This document shows positions 50,990 to 62,223 of a stretch of DNA of 64,000 nucleotides, piece after piece; the stretch's first letter is position 1, and each line of letters opens with the position of its first letter. The notes beneath the pieces are model-generated. The model searched no databases. It worked only from the letters and a program-made list of their open reading frames with translations, and had not been told where the DNA came from. Where the stretch lies: contig OZ038382.1 in assembly GCA_964036045.1 (NCBI GenBank), forward strand, positions 150,052,961-150,116,960, in the 5' to 3' direction. Source of the stretch: Eutreptiella sp. 'Long Island Sound 2002' (lineage: Eukaryota; Euglenozoa; Euglenophyceae; Eutreptiales; Eutreptiaceae). Position numbers and translations under genes: made by a program.

Positions 50990-53501
50990 CAATGACCCGG
51001 AGCACCGCCCCCAGCACACACCGGCCCTCCCCCCCCCCCACCCCGGCCAGCCGACACCGCGCGACGACGGCGGGGAGAGCAGGGAACCCGTGCGAGGGCC
51101 TGCGGGAGGGCCCGGCCCCCAAGGGCTGAGAGGGGGCGAGGGAAGGGTACGCCCCCCCCGGTGAAGCCGGCTCGGACCCCCGTGGCCATCTTTGGGTCAC
51201 TTGGGGTGTGTATCTATGTGCCGGCAAGCCGCCATTGGCTGATATCATACTCTCCCATCCACCTGACGTAACCTGATGTGATAGTGTGATAGGATTGGCC
51301 ATTCCAGCTATGAGCGGCCATATCCAATACCGAGGCGCCGCCGGCTGAGATTTATATATCGAAATGTCAGGAATCAACAGGGTTTTCTTATCATAATGTT
51401 TCCGTAATTTTTGGGCTATCCGTTCTGATTGTCAATGTATCGGCGACTGTCAGTTGGCTCGCGATTTTGCGGTAACCGATTGGTTAACTGTTATTTCCAG
51501 ATATTTTGGCACAAACCCCGATGAAGGGTCAGATTTCATCAGTAACGGGTTTGTTGTTTCCGCAATTTTCATGTTATACACTCGCAAAATTAATCCGATT
51601 TTTTCAGACATTCAGAATCGGATTTTCGACTTCGAGGTCGCCGCACTTGATGTGATGAATTTCGAGTGGTCCTACATTTTTTCCTGATCACGAATCAACC
51701 TTCCTTTTGTTGTCTCCTTCATTTTTCTTGGAGATATAGGCGAAACAAAATTGATTTGTGAGGCCACTTTGAAAGGTCATATCTCCGGCTCACGGCAAGG
51801 AATACCAATCTCGAGAATTGGGTTGGAACCGCCTTGGTCTCAACTTAATTGAGGGAGCATCAAACGCCTTTGATGTGTACACATGCTCGGGGTAGCAAGG
51901 GATGAGGGTCAAGAGGGTAGAAAGTGATATATACCTCTTGGACCGTGCAACTGAATATTTTAATGCGACTTTCGAGTGTACCGCATGAGTGTTGGTGTTG
52001 CATAGAAGCTTTCCTTGGGTTCCTACGTATTTTTAACGTGAAGTTATGTCCATGGAGGGTCATGGCATATCATGGTGGGAGCCACCTTTTGAGGGTGTGT
52101 GTTAGATGCATGATATGTGCTCCGCTATGCTCACGCCCATCCTATATATCTCCTTTTGTAGGAAGAAATGTGGAGTCATACGTGGCAAGGGCTTTGCTCA
52201 TGTCCCAATGATGAGCTCCATGGTGCTAGACTAGGTCTACCGCACATATAGTGCATGTGGGAAGGCTTACGGAGCGACCCACAAGCGCCACTATCAATTT
52301 TCCTGTTTTCATGGTGTGTATCGGGAGGAGGTTCGAAGGTGTCCCTATGCGTCCATGTGGGGATCCAAGTGGGGGGATTGTTTGCAAATTGTCCCAAGCA
52401 ATTGTGTTTTGAACCATATGTTGATACCATGGGTGAGCGCAGTTATATACTATTGTAATTATCTTGAATTTGGCATTATTTGCATGTTTTTGACCTCATT
52501 TTATGCTCATTGTTGTGTTTTATGTGCTCAACTGGTCGGCTGGCAGTAAAGTGCCTAGAGATCTGTGAACTATGGTATGTTGCTTATATGTTGGCATATG
52601 CTTCGCTGTTGTACCTCACCATATGCCGGATCACGCGGTCACTTTGGCGTGGCACACGAGGCCTCACAAAATTAGGTCCCAAATTCGTGAGTTAACTTGT
52701 GAAGCATCGCATGTGTATACCCGGAGGGGTTTGGGAGCCAATGTTCGGATATTCTTGGGCATGGACCTTCGGTCTATATCACCCTTGTACATTACTACCC
52801 AGTTTGACACATGCATGGGGCATTTGAATACTTGCCGTATGCATTTTTGAGTATATAATTGATATTTGGGCATTATGGTGTGATTTGCCTGATTTTGCCA
52901 TGTTGTGAGGTCAACTTCATGGGGCGCCTCTCCAAGCCCAATCGACCCCAAGTCCAACCAAGATTATGTCAGGGTAGGGCATTGTCCTGAGTGCCACTGT
53001 AGGCCATGACACGGCACCTCCCCTATTGGGCTAGGATTTAGAGGCTTGGGAGGGAACACATTTTGGGGTTTGTGTAGTGACCTTTGACACATGGCATTTA
53101 GCCATCTTATTTGACTTGGTTCAGGGCATCATGTTGGCGAGTCAAGGGAAGGTCCTGAGTCCAGGGAATGAAGGATCTATGGCTGTGATTGTGTATGTTT
53201 CCATCTTTCCCCAATTATGCTTGATATGTGTTCATATGCCAATTTCAGGGCTTCTTTTTTGGTGCAATTCTATGTACATGCCCAACGCCCGTGTCTCCGT
53301 GTGCACCGTGAGACGACTGGCGTGTTGAAAGGAGTTGTTGAGTGTCAACGCGGGACCTCAAACACCCTTGGAAGCCCTCAGTGTGGATTGATTGGATTTG
53401 GATTGCACTTGGGAGTTGGTTATTGCATGGGATCGGGATCTGTGAGAAGGAGCCGTATTTTACTATTTTTTTTGGGAAATTGTGCAGGATAGGGCAAGAC
53501 C
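50990..53501. other. Gene-free region, sharp GC drop at about 51190
   Basis: GC-rich sequence stops near 51185 and AT-richer DNA follows. I see no supported gene, repeat array or RNA gene. The last 50 bases before the gag ATG contain a splice-acceptor-like TTTTTTGGGAAATTGTGCAG at about 53470-53489, so the gag leader may be spliced. Confidence 0.5.
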
Positions 53502-55925
53502 ATGCAGAACCTGGTGAGAAGCAAGACCATAGGAGTGACAGGAAACGGTGGAAGGGGTACAGCAGGGGCTGGTCCTGGTAGGGACCTTCTTTATGGTAGC
53601 AGAGGAGTACCTGCCCCCTACCGCCGCACCGGGGACTTGGGCCCTCATGAGCCCTGCCCGAGGACGCCCCGGGTGCAGATCGTGGAGTCCGTCGAGTCGA
53701 CGCCGGACTGGGAAGCCCGAGAAGAGCAAAGAAGCTCAGAACGGAGAGCCCTTGCAGGACATGGGCTAGACATGGAGCACCTGGCCTCCATGTGTGAAAG
53801 GCAATGCCGCAAGGCTTGCAATCTCCGCTCCGCTGCGGAGGAGTTGGAGGAGACTGGCAGCAACGGCAGGGCCCGGCGTTATCGGAAGCCCGGGTCCCCA
53901 AAACCCGCGGCGCCAGCCAGGGCGATTGAGACGGATCCCAGCCTGGTCAGGCTGTGGTCAGTTGCAGATTCCGAGGGGCACTCCGAGGGCTATCGGACCG
54001 CTTACCCTTCGGAATGGGAGGAGATGGCAAGACCGCCCACAAGGGCCAACACGGCCCCCGAACCCAGCCTGGAGCATGACGCCGAGGCGTTGGAGAGGCC
54101 TGTCAGAACCAGAACGGCGCCTGTGGCCCGGCACACGGAGCAAACGCGGGATAGCATGGGCGACACACCCATGGCAAAGGAGTCCGAGTCGCCGGGAACC
54201 GTGGGATGCGCCGGATCAGGTGGCAAGCACGTTGAGTGCCACTGCGAGCACGTATCCTTCCTCATCGGCAAGTATCCAAAGATGGGGATGGACGCCATCG
54301 TGCAGCACCTCGACCGCCCGGACAACGCGAAGGATGGCCTAGAGGAGGACGTTGCAGGGATCCTGGATGACCAGTCGGCAGCGGAGAGAGACATGGCGGA
54401 GCTGCGAGCGGAGCAGGACCGGTACCGGGAGAAGCTGGAGATGGCCCTGCAGAAGCAGCACCGAGTGGTGGACAGTCTCCCCCACCTGGTGGAGGACATG
54501 TCGGGACGCCTGAAAAGGCTAGGGGAGTCACAACCCCTCGCCTCAGGTCCGGAGCTCCCGGCAAAGCCGGCAGCGGCAGAGCTTGTGGAGCGGGTTAAGA
54601 CCCTCAGGAGCGCCATGGAGAAACCCATGGGCGGCCCTGCAGAGGCACCTTACGCGCCTCCGCGTGTTGACCCGGGTGCGCTGCCGTTTGTTCCCATGTT
54701 CAGCGAATCCATCATGCTCGGGGAGCAAACGGCACTGGCTGAGTCCATGCGGGAAGAGCGCGCAACCACGGACCTGAGGAGCCTGACAGTACAGATGTCC
54801 CATGCCGCCCAGGATCCACCGACCACTACGACTGCGCATGCAGTTTATGCGGAAGAGGAGATCCACCACCAGACCATGCAGGGGCGAACCATGGGAAGCG
54901 CCGACGGACACGGTCGAGGCCATCCAGCCAGAAACCTGTGGGTGAAGGACCCCACTACGGGGATATGGACAGCCGATGGAGCAAGTTCTTCCCGCATCCC
55001 AAACCCCATGGGTTCAGGCCCAACTGGACCGCACTCCATGGAGGAGAGGGATGTACGAGGAGTGTACTCACACCCCCCGGCCACAGGTGGTATCCGTCTC
55101 GGTGGAGTGGTGGCTGCGGACGTCAGAGACGCCTTCAGGACTGACGACCTCAGGGGAATCAAAATTCCCTACTACAATGGCAACCCCTCCAACCTGGATG
55201 ACTTCATCCTGGATTGGGAGGACTTCGCCTAGGAGGTCGTCGGCGAGATGAAGGGAGCGCCAAGGGACAAGTGGGTATGTCGGACATTCCCACACAGGCT
55301 AGCGCAGGACCTGAAGGAGGAGCTCAGGGATCAGATCCGCGAGGGATTGATCCAGACGGAGCAGGCCTGCCTCCAGTGGCTGGAGGACGAGGAGTAAGTG
55401 GACGCCCCCAACCTGAAGTTGGAGGACTTGTGGTCCATTCCGCTGCCCCCGGAGCGCGGGGAATTGGGGGTCCGGGAATGGAATCGGTACATCCGCAAGT
55501 ACCGAAGAAGCCTCAAGCTGGTGGAGGACTGGAATGAGGCCAGCGAGATCCGACACTTGCTGAAGGACGTCCTCCCGGGCACTGGAAGACAAGAGTGGAG
55601 GATGAGGAGAAGAAGAGAGCAAACAAGCGCGTGGCCGTACGGATCATGGCATCGGAGGACACCCACGCCGGAATAATGGAGTTTTTCCGGCGAAACCTCG
55701 GCGAGCCCAGCCGAATGTTGGGGTTGAAGAACGCCGTCTACGTGGAGGTATTCGGCGACACCATGGGGCAAAGGCTGATGCGCCTCAACAACGTGGAGTG
55801 GAGGCGCAGAGAGCCGTTGAGGAGGCAGGTCATCTTCGCCCGCATGAGCCTGGACAAAATTGTGAAGTACATCACGGTGGGGCTGAAGCTCAACGCCAAG
55901 AACGAGGCCCACGTGCAGGAATTGA
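53502..55925 (+). pseudogene. Decayed retrotransposon gag
   Basis: ATG 53502 opens 576 codons to a TAG at 55230. The same phase continues past a TAA near 55395, and a one-base shift near 55580 is needed to go on (VEDEEKKRANKRVAV) to about 55925, where repeat U begins. Features: a Cys/His-bearing segment (GKHVECHCEHVSF), a coiled-coil stretch near residues 285-345 (DMAELRAEQDRYREKLEMAL) and the Gag capsid entry motif IKIPYYNGNPSNLDDFILDW just before the TAG. The TAG follows DWEDFA and the TAA follows LEDEE, both places where Gln codons would fit. No protease or RT follows, so it is a truncated or non-autonomous element. Confidence 0.75.
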
Positions 55926-56929
55926 AGCATTTTGGGGGAGGGCAACCTCGGCAACCTCCAAGCTTCCCTTGGCATGCACGACCCCAATCCCATGAAATCC
56001 AAGACTTGAACTCGAATTTGGGTTTCTCCAAAGAATTCTGTGATCCTTGCCTCGGCCATGACACAATCTGGCGTCCTGGGCAAGGAGATGAAGGTATATG
56101 TAGACAATACCAACATGTAGACAAGTAATATGTATATGTAACAATTCTATACTATAAAATAGCATAAAAATGTGGATGAAATGAAGGCGGCGGCGTCGCC
56201 GCCATCAGAAAATCTGACGGCTACGAGGCGTCGCCATCAGGATCTCCACTGAGATCCTGCCCAAACTGGGCCAAACAGTGGTTTTTGGGCGAAAAACAAT
56301 GAAATATAGTGATTTTTGAGCCAAAAACACTTCTTTCACGCGTCTCCCCCCAACGCGTCGCGTAGCCGACACGACGCGTTTCTGTGCCAATTCAAACTAC
56401 ATATGAAAAGGCCCCTGTTGGGCCACACCATGGGCGCCTGGGCGATTCCCCGGAATCGCCTCAGGATTTTTTGAAAAATGCGTGAACGTGCCACCCTTCG
56501 CAAAAATGGACCTTCGCGGAACGCCGCGAAAAAGGTTACGCTATATTCTCTTATTTCTAAAAACGATAAATCTATAATAAAATAGATTAAAATCTTCAGA
56601 AATCGAAGAATAAAACTTCGATCTGGAGCTGCGTCGCGCAGGCGACGACTGTCGTCGCCAGCCCAAAAATGACAAAAAAAGACGATTTCTGGGGTATTTT
56701 ACAGAAATCCCACAGAAATCAGGATGCCGTAACATCAACAGGAAAATTCCTGATCCGGCCTGGCGAAGAGCGCCACAGGCTGGGCAGCGGGTATGGGTGA
56801 AGCACCCCATACCGCTTCACCCCCCTCCTTAGAAGCCTTGCCTATATCCAAAGGAAGGCAAGGCCAAGGAGGCGCTCTGACCCCTGCACTGCCCTCGTTT
56901 CACACTGATTCAGCAGGGCAGTGGGGGGG
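55922..56929. repeat. Repeat U, complete copy (about 1.0 kb)
   Basis: Starts TTGAAGCATTTTGGGGGAGG and ends in a G run. Its right 314 bp recur at 62224-62543 and its left 700 bp recur at 63292-64000, where the window ends. It directly abuts the decayed gag and may be an LTR or the 3' end of that element, but I found no matching copy upstream of the gag. Confidence 0.8.
56616..56929. repeat. Direct repeat flanking the intact LINE, left copy (314 bp)
   Basis: The right part of repeat U, from ACTTCGATCTGGAGCTG to the G run. The other copy, 62224-62543, lies at the opposite end of the LINE. I count only about five differences apart from the length of the G run. Confidence 0.85.
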
Positions 56930-56944
56930 TTGGGTTGGGTTGGG

Positions 56945-57506
56945 TCAAGGCCTCATCCGGACCTCCGGGACCACGGACGTCGCCCTTCCCTGCGCGTCAC
57001 AACTGGTCCGGTGGGTGCTCGGTTGTCCGGTCTCAAGGCCTACCGGACTGATGACCGCCCCCGTACCCCGCGGTGGCACACGCGGGAGGGAGATGCCGCC
57101 GTACCTGTGTGTATGGGGCGCGCGCGCTGCCGGTGGGTGTGGGGCGTGGACTGGCTGGGCTGCGAGGCACGTCGGGTCACACGGCAGTGCCGCGCCTGGC
57201 CCGGCCCCGGACCAGTCAGTCACGCAGGGGGGGGTCCCTGGGCTGGGCTCAACCCCTTGCTCTGGGCTCTGGGGGGGGGGGGGCTCTGACTTACCTCTGC
57301 CTGCCCTACACTGGCACAACACGGGGACGTCACGGCGTTTCGGCGGCTCGTCACTGAGTCGCGGCGGCGGGCGCGAGGGCCCACCGATGGGACACACCTG
57401 CTGTGGTGTACACCCACAGCGTGCCACAGGCATACGGAGTCATGAGCTGGGGCAGCGCCAGGGTGCTGTCTCCTGGGGGCACAGCCGTGAGCAAGGCTAC
57501 GCCAGC
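56945..57506 (-). other. 3' untranslated region of the intact LINE
   Basis: About 560 bp between the end of the LINE coding region and its CCCAA tail. It contains a long G run on the plus strand near 57270. No coding frame supported. Confidence 0.5.
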
Positions 57507-58655
57507 TCACAGGGGAGGTACACCAGCCTGGGCAAGCAGGGCCAGGGCCCAATATAAAGCCGCCGGCGGCGCGACGATGAGGAGCACTGGGGCTCCATGG
57601 TGCCACTGGGGCTCTACAGGCAGGGAAATATTTAGCTGTGCTGCACAGCGCACTTGCCAGGACGGCAGACCCCGCACCAGGTAAGCCGTGACTAGGGAGT
57701 AGTCCCACGGTAGGTAGCTCTGGTGATCCAGCACGGAGACCGTGGGAGGTTGCGGCGGGGGCTGGTCCGGCGTGCGGTGAGGATACGGGAGTGTGGCCCA
57801 GAGGGCTAGGAGGTCAGAGGGGGTCAGGACTGGCTGGGCCAGGGCACTTACTACGTCCTTCGTTATGCGGCGCCGAGTGGCCGCGGTGAGGAAGGCCCCA
57901 CCCCCATCGGGGGAAGCGTACCATAGGCCGGAGAGAGTGAGGACGTCACCCATGCCGGCGTCCTCTGACGTGAAGTGTGAGTCCCATGTACAGCTCAGTA
58001 CCGGCCGCCCTTGACCGTCGAGTAGGCGTCCGTCCCCCGTGACGGTGGCGGCTGGAGTGGGGGTCGTGGCGTGGAGGAGGAGGGCTTGGGCACGGCGAAG
58101 ATGGAGGAAGGCCGCGGGGCACCGGCTGCGGACGTGGCGCCAGAGTTGGTGCTCGGCGGCGCCGCAGAAGTGGCACTCCATGGGGATGTTTGGCTCCGGG
58201 GGCGGTTGCCATTCGAGCACCCGGTATGCAAGGGCGCGCTTGATGGCACGGGTTGGGATGTCGTCCGCTTCCAGCAGTTCGTGGAAAATGGTACCATCGG
58301 GGCGAAGGAGATGAGCTCGACGGCCGGAGAAGTAGGCGGAGGTGGTGGTGGCGTCGTAGGCCGCGTCCAGACCCAATTGCGGCTCCACGAGCATGCTGCC
58401 GCGGTAGTGCAGAACGAGGGGGTCAGGGAGGAGGTGGGGCAGGGGCACTGCCCAGGGGGTGGGGGCAGCGGCCCCGCGGGCTGCCAACTGATGGGATTCC
58501 CGGTTGAGGATCGCCAGGAGGTGAGTGGCGTGGCTGTCATGCTGTGCTGGGACCCACAGCTCAGTATGGGAGCGGAGACGGAGGAGGGTGGGGGAGAGGC
58601 GGCGCCACAGTAGTTCAAGGACAGTGGGTTTTGGGGGGGAAGCGCGTGTGGGCAC
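57507..58655 (-). CDS. LINE ORF2, RNase H end and zinc-binding C-terminus
   Basis: A 382-codon frame that continues the long ORF after a one-base shift at the C7 run near 58633-58639. It opens with the last RNase H motif region (ELWVPAQHDSHATHLLAIL then NRESHQLAARG). A Cys/His site follows, CHFCGAAEHQLWRHVRSRC at about residues 159-177, which fits the C-terminal zinc-binding domain of many LINE reverse transcriptases. The remainder has no recognised motif. No other break is seen, so the shift may be a recent indel or a programmed one. Confidence 0.7.
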   Translation of the reverse strand: MPTRASPPKPTVLELLWRRLSPTLLRLRSHTELWVPAQHDSHATHLLAILNRESHQLAARGAAAPTPWAVPLPHLLPDPLVLHYRGSMLVEPQLGLDAAYDATTTSAYFSGRRAHLLRPDGTIFHELLEADDIPTRAIKRALAYRVLEWQPPPEPNIPMECHFCGAAEHQLWRHVRSRCPAAFLHLRRAQALLLHATTPTPAATVTGDGRLLDGQGRPVLSCTWDSHFTSEDAGMGDVLTLSGLWYASPDGGGAFLTAATRRRITKDVVSALAQPVLTPSDLLALWATLPYPHRTPDQPPPQPPTVSVLDHQSYLPWDYSLVTAYLVRGLPSWQVRCAAQLNISLPVEPQWHHGAPVLLIVAPPAALYWALALLAQAGVPPL

Positions 58656-61600
58656 GCAGCAGGGCTGAGGTGCTGTCCAGGGCGGTAGTCAAGTGGCCCG
58701 ACCACCCGTTGAGAAGGTACAGACCAACCAGGTGGGCCAGCCACTCCGCGCCCGCGGGGCTGACCCACATGCGGATGCCGTACCAAGCGCGGAGGATCAC
58801 ACCTTGGTCGGGGGCATAGAAGACGATGCCGCCGCCGCCGTCGCAGCGGCGGAGTGAGTCGTCGGTGGAGAGCACCAGGCTGGGACACTTATGCAGCACT
58901 GATGGGTCCGCATCAGTGTGGATTGGCATGGCGCTGATGGCTGGGTCGGGGAGGAGGGATACCTCAACTGATAGTTGCTGGGCTGCAGCATGGAGGGGGC
59001 GTGCGTCACTGCCAGGGAGGTCGATCTCTGCCAGATACCGCGCGGAGCGGTGCGCAAGCAGGGACCTGGAGCAGGTGGCCTGGGTGTACGTTACGAGCAG
59101 ATGGCACGCCGAGCGGAGGGGGAGGTGAGGGCAGCCGGGGCCGCCACTGCTGGGGGGGAGGGCGAGAAGGGCACGGGACGTCCAGCACGGGAGCCCCAGG
59201 ACGTGGCGGTAGTACGCTCGCGACTGGATGGAGAGGTCCTCGATCTGCTCTGGGGGAACTGCCACGCCGGAGGCAATGTAGTCCAGCTGCGAGAGAATGA
59301 AGGCCCACAGGGAGCGCAGGGCCAGGACGGTGGTGGTGGGGAGGGTCTCTATGCGGCGGCGCATGCGCGTGACTTGCTTGGCGAGGTCGGCGTATGCGTT
59401 TGGGGGTTTGAGGGCGTGGGACAGTGGGATGCCGACGATCTGGGGGGTGGCCTGAGAGGTCGGGGTGAGGTAGTACGGCACTGTGGAGGTGACCTGGTCG
59501 AGGCCTGAATCGGTGATCTGGAGGGCGAAGAAGCGGAGTTTGTCCATGTGGACAAGGCCGCCCTTGGCTACGGTGGCGCGGGTACAGAGCCGCGTCAGGG
59601 CAACGAGGGAGGGGAGCGTAGGCCTCACGAGGCGGCGGTCGTCCGAGTACGAAAGGTTGCTGACTGGGACACCGCGTGGGCAGGGGGGCACATGTACGTC
59701 TGGGAAGTGCGGTAGGCTGCCACTGACGACGAGCTCTCCTACCTGGTAGGTGTCGCCCGAAGGGTTGTCCCCTTGGTTCCACCCTTCCTCCGTGACGTAG
59801 GGCGGGGCGAACCCGTCTGCAGTCAGTGGGTGGATGCGTAGGCGGCCGTAGTATTTAACGGCCCAGGGCCCAAAATCCCAGGGGAGCTGCAGGATGCTGT
59901 GCAAGTGGGTGCAGTCCTCGCGCTGCTGGCGGAGAAAAGCGTCCGCTGAGTCCCAGTCGGTGATGGCGGCGGAGCCGTGGCGCTCTAGGCTGGAGAAGAC
60001 GGTGGCGCGGAGGGCGAGGGCGAGGAAGGCTGGGCGTATGTCTGACCGATATGCAAACGCGTCTGGGGGAAGCGTGCCGGAGATCTCCAGGGACGGGACC
60101 AGCATGTCCCGGGCTGCGCGGGACTCCGCGCGGGTGAGTGGAGACGTGAGCCTGACGGGGCGGTGGGCTTTGAAGAGGTGGGGGAAGGGCTTATTTTTGT
60201 CGATGCCCATCATGACGGAGTCGAGGGAGAGGGAGTCCGCGCCGGCGTCGACTAGCTGCAGGTGGCGCTGTACGCCCTGGACACCTCCGTGGCGCAGGTG
60301 GTGCAGGAGCGCTTGGGGGCACTGGTCCAGGCCAGCAAACAGCGATCCCGGGGACGTTACTGAGCGCCATATCCTGTCTGGGCGGAGCACTGGGCCTTCT
60401 GCCACTTGTCGGCTGAAGAGGCCTCGGCGTGGGCGGTCCCGTGGGTCTACGCCCGCGGCAAGGAGGTCACCCGGAAGACCAGCGGGTAGGTGCGCGATGG
60501 GGTCGAAGTACGGATCCCATTTAGAGGGATCATATGTGGCGGTGAGGAAGTCGAGGTCCGGGGTATGCCCGCGGTGTCTGGTGGTGGCCGATGCCTGGTC
60601 ATGCACTTCCTGGAGGCGGGCGGTCGCTGTGGGAAGCTCACAGCCCAAGTCTGGCTGGATCCCGCTGTAGGGGCGCAGCGGGTTGGAGGGGCGGCACAGG
60701 GCACCTTTGGTAGCTCCGGTGATGGTGGTAGATCGCAGAACTTCATCAGGTCGTTCTACTCCGTGGCGGGCGGCGGTGGCAGCTACAAACTCCCTGAGGT
60801 CGGCAAGCTCGGCGTCGGTGCGGGGAGCTGAGCGGTGGCGGAGGTCGCGCAGCACGTGGTCCACTGGCCTGGGGTGGGGGATGAGGTGACGGGCGGCTGC
60901 CCAAAGGGACTGGTGGAAGGCTTTGGGGCCTACGGGATAAGATGCCAGCCAGCCCCAAAGGAGGTCAATCAGCGCAGCCAGGCGGGGCAGGGTGCCGGGG
61001 GGAGAGTGGCGCCAGCGTACCATGCGCCAGCTGCGGATGTCGGCCAGGCCCTCCAGGGGCTCAATGGAGACGAGGAGGGGTTTGTGGGGTGTGGGCGAAG
61101 GGAGTACATCCGCATCTGTGATGGACCGCGCCCCCTTGATAAACACGTGGTCTATGCAGGTCGCCTTGGGGACACCCCCCGAGCTGGAGTAGTGAGTGGG
61201 AGTGTCGGCTGGGAAGGCTGGGCGGAAACGGAGCATGCATCCGTCGCCGCGGCACGCTGCCGCCAGGGGATGACGGGTACAGGTCCGCGACATGTTGAAG
61301 TCACCCCCCACGAGTTCGAGGGCTGCCCGGAGGTAGGTGGCGAGGGTGGTGAGGTTGATGAGGATGGCGCGGCGTGATTTGTAGTCCAAATCGGGGTGGA
61401 CGTGCACGGAGGCGAGCAGGAGGAATCCCAGGGTGTGGTGGCGGACTGAGGAGACGAGTAAGTCGGCAGCATCGTGTTCGATACGAGGCGGTGTGGCTGG
61501 GTGTTGGAGGGATCTACGCCACCCGAGTACGAAACCAGTGCCGCAGCCCTCGGCTGAGCTGATGTGGCAGGCGTACAGGGTGGGCATGGCCTGGAGCAGG

Positions 61601-62208
61601 GGCTCGAAGGTCCAGACCTCCTGGAAGGCAAAGACGTCAACCTCCAGGGCGAGGAGGGTGTGTACAACGAAGTCTACCTGGGAGGCGACGCCCCCAATGT
61701 TCCAGGAAAGGAAGACGAGTCCCGCATGTCGGCGCAGGTTGAGGGGGGAGAGGTCGAGGGACAGCAGGTGGCGGGCCCAGGGCGGAGATGGGAGGAGGAG
61801 GGAGTGGTCGGGGTGAAAGCAGGGGGTGCCCGGGCGAACTGGGGCTGAGGGCACACCCTGCAGGAGTGGCGAGCCGGGGGGGCGGACGTAGGAGCGGTGG
61901 GCGATGCTAGCGGTCAGGTGGGAGGTGCCAGGGCTGGGGTGCAGGCACACAGCGTTGGGGAGGCGGAGGGAGGGGGTAGGGTCGAGGATGGCCGCGGAAG
62001 GGAGCTGGGGGCGGCCACAGGAGGGGCAGAACCACGCCACAATAGTAGTAGGCAAGGGGGGGGCAGGGGTGAGCCATAAGCGGTGGCCTGGAACGCCATG
62101 CAGTGACGTGTTAGAATGGGCCTGGGGGTGGGGCCAGGGGGCCAGATGGGAGGGAGAGTCGTCAAAGAACCAGACAATGTACCCGTCAACGACGATCGGG
62201 ATGCTCAC
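58615..62208 (-). CDS. LINE ORF2: endonuclease, reverse transcriptase, RNase H start
   Basis: 1197 codons without a stop, beginning at a GTG with the frame open further into the flank. The N-terminal 170 residues are Pro/Ser/His-rich. The AP-type endonuclease follows at about 175-380 (LVFLSWNIGG, VFAFQEVW, LASVHVHPD, LVGGDFNMSR, TCIDHVFIKG). RT spans about 600-950, with TDWDSADAFLR, GWNQGDNPSGD and LSYSDDRRLV, the catalytic pair in SDD form. RNase H starts near 1095 (VLSTDDSLRRCDGGGG, ALDSTSALLR). All catalytic signatures seem present. The stop at 58615 results from the frame change in the C7 run, giving a 41-bp overlap with the next frame. Confidence 0.85.
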   Translation of the reverse strand: MSIPIVVDGYIVWFFDDSPSHLAPWPHPQAHSNTSLHGVPGHRLWLTPAPPLPTTIVAWFCPSCGRPQLPSAAILDPTPSLRLPNAVCLHPSPGTSHLTASIAHRSYVRPPGSPLLQGVPSAPVRPGTPCFHPDHSLLLPSPPWARHLLSLDLSPLNLRRHAGLVFLSWNIGGVASQVDFVVHTLLALEVDVFAFQEVWTFEPLLQAMPTLYACHISSAEGCGTGFVLGWRRSLQHPATPPRIEHDAADLLVSSVRHHTLGFLLLASVHVHPDLDYKSRRAILINLTTLATYLRAALELVGGDFNMSRTCTRHPLAAACRGDGCMLRFRPAFPADTPTHYSSSGGVPKATCIDHVFIKGARSITDADVLPSPTPHKPLLVSIEPLEGLADIRSWRMVRWRHSPPGTLPRLAALIDLLWGWLASYPVGPKAFHQSLWAAARHLIPHPRPVDHVLRDLRHRSAPRTDAELADLREFVAATAARHGVERPDEVLRSTTITGATKGALCRPSNPLRPYSGIQPDLGCELPTATARLQEVHDQASATTRHRGHTPDLDFLTATYDPSKWDPYFDPIAHLPAGLPGDLLAAGVDPRDRPRRGLFSRQVAEGPVLRPDRIWRSVTSPGSLFAGLDQCPQALLHHLRHGGVQGVQRHLQLVDAGADSLSLDSVMMGIDKNKPFPHLFKAHRPVRLTSPLTRAESRAARDMLVPSLEISGTLPPDAFAYRSDIRPAFLALALRATVFSSLERHGSAAITDWDSADAFLRQQREDCTHLHSILQLPWDFGPWAVKYYGRLRIHPLTADGFAPPYVTEEGWNQGDNPSGDTYQVGELVVSGSLPHFPDVHVPPCPRGVPVSNLSYSDDRRLVRPTLPSLVALTRLCTRATVAKGGLVHMDKLRFFALQITDSGLDQVTSTVPYYLTPTSQATPQIVGIPLSHALKPPNAYADLAKQVTRMRRRIETLPTTTVLALRSLWAFILSQLDYIASGVAVPPEQIEDLSIQSRAYYRHVLGLPCWTSRALLALPPSSGGPGCPHLPLRSACHLLVTYTQATCSRSLLAHRSARYLAEIDLPGSDARPLHAAAQQLSVEVSLLPDPAISAMPIHTDADPSVLHKCPSLVLSTDDSLRRCDGGGGIVFYAPDQGVILRAWYGIRMWVSPAGAEWLAHLVGLYLLNGWSGHLTTALDSTSALLRAHTRFPPKTHCP

Positions 62209-62223
62209 GACCGGGTCAGGGTC

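Larger units (their letters stand above)
56930..62223 (-). mobile_element. Nearly intact LINE
   Basis: A 5.3-kb non-LTR retrotransposon on the minus strand with endonuclease, reverse transcriptase, RNase H and a zinc-binding C-terminal region. Its 3' end, read on the minus strand, carries a short (CCCAA)n tail (plus strand TTGGGTTGGGTTGGG at 56930-56944). The coding region is open except for one frame change at a C7 run. The 5' end has no ATG and abuts the flanking repeat, so it is probably 5'-truncated. It is bounded by the 314-bp direct repeat. Confidence 0.85.

Noticed and set aside
56793-57557. 254-codon plus-strand frame
   Set aside because: Lies over repeat U and the 3' UTR of the minus-strand LINE; composition-driven and without motifs.
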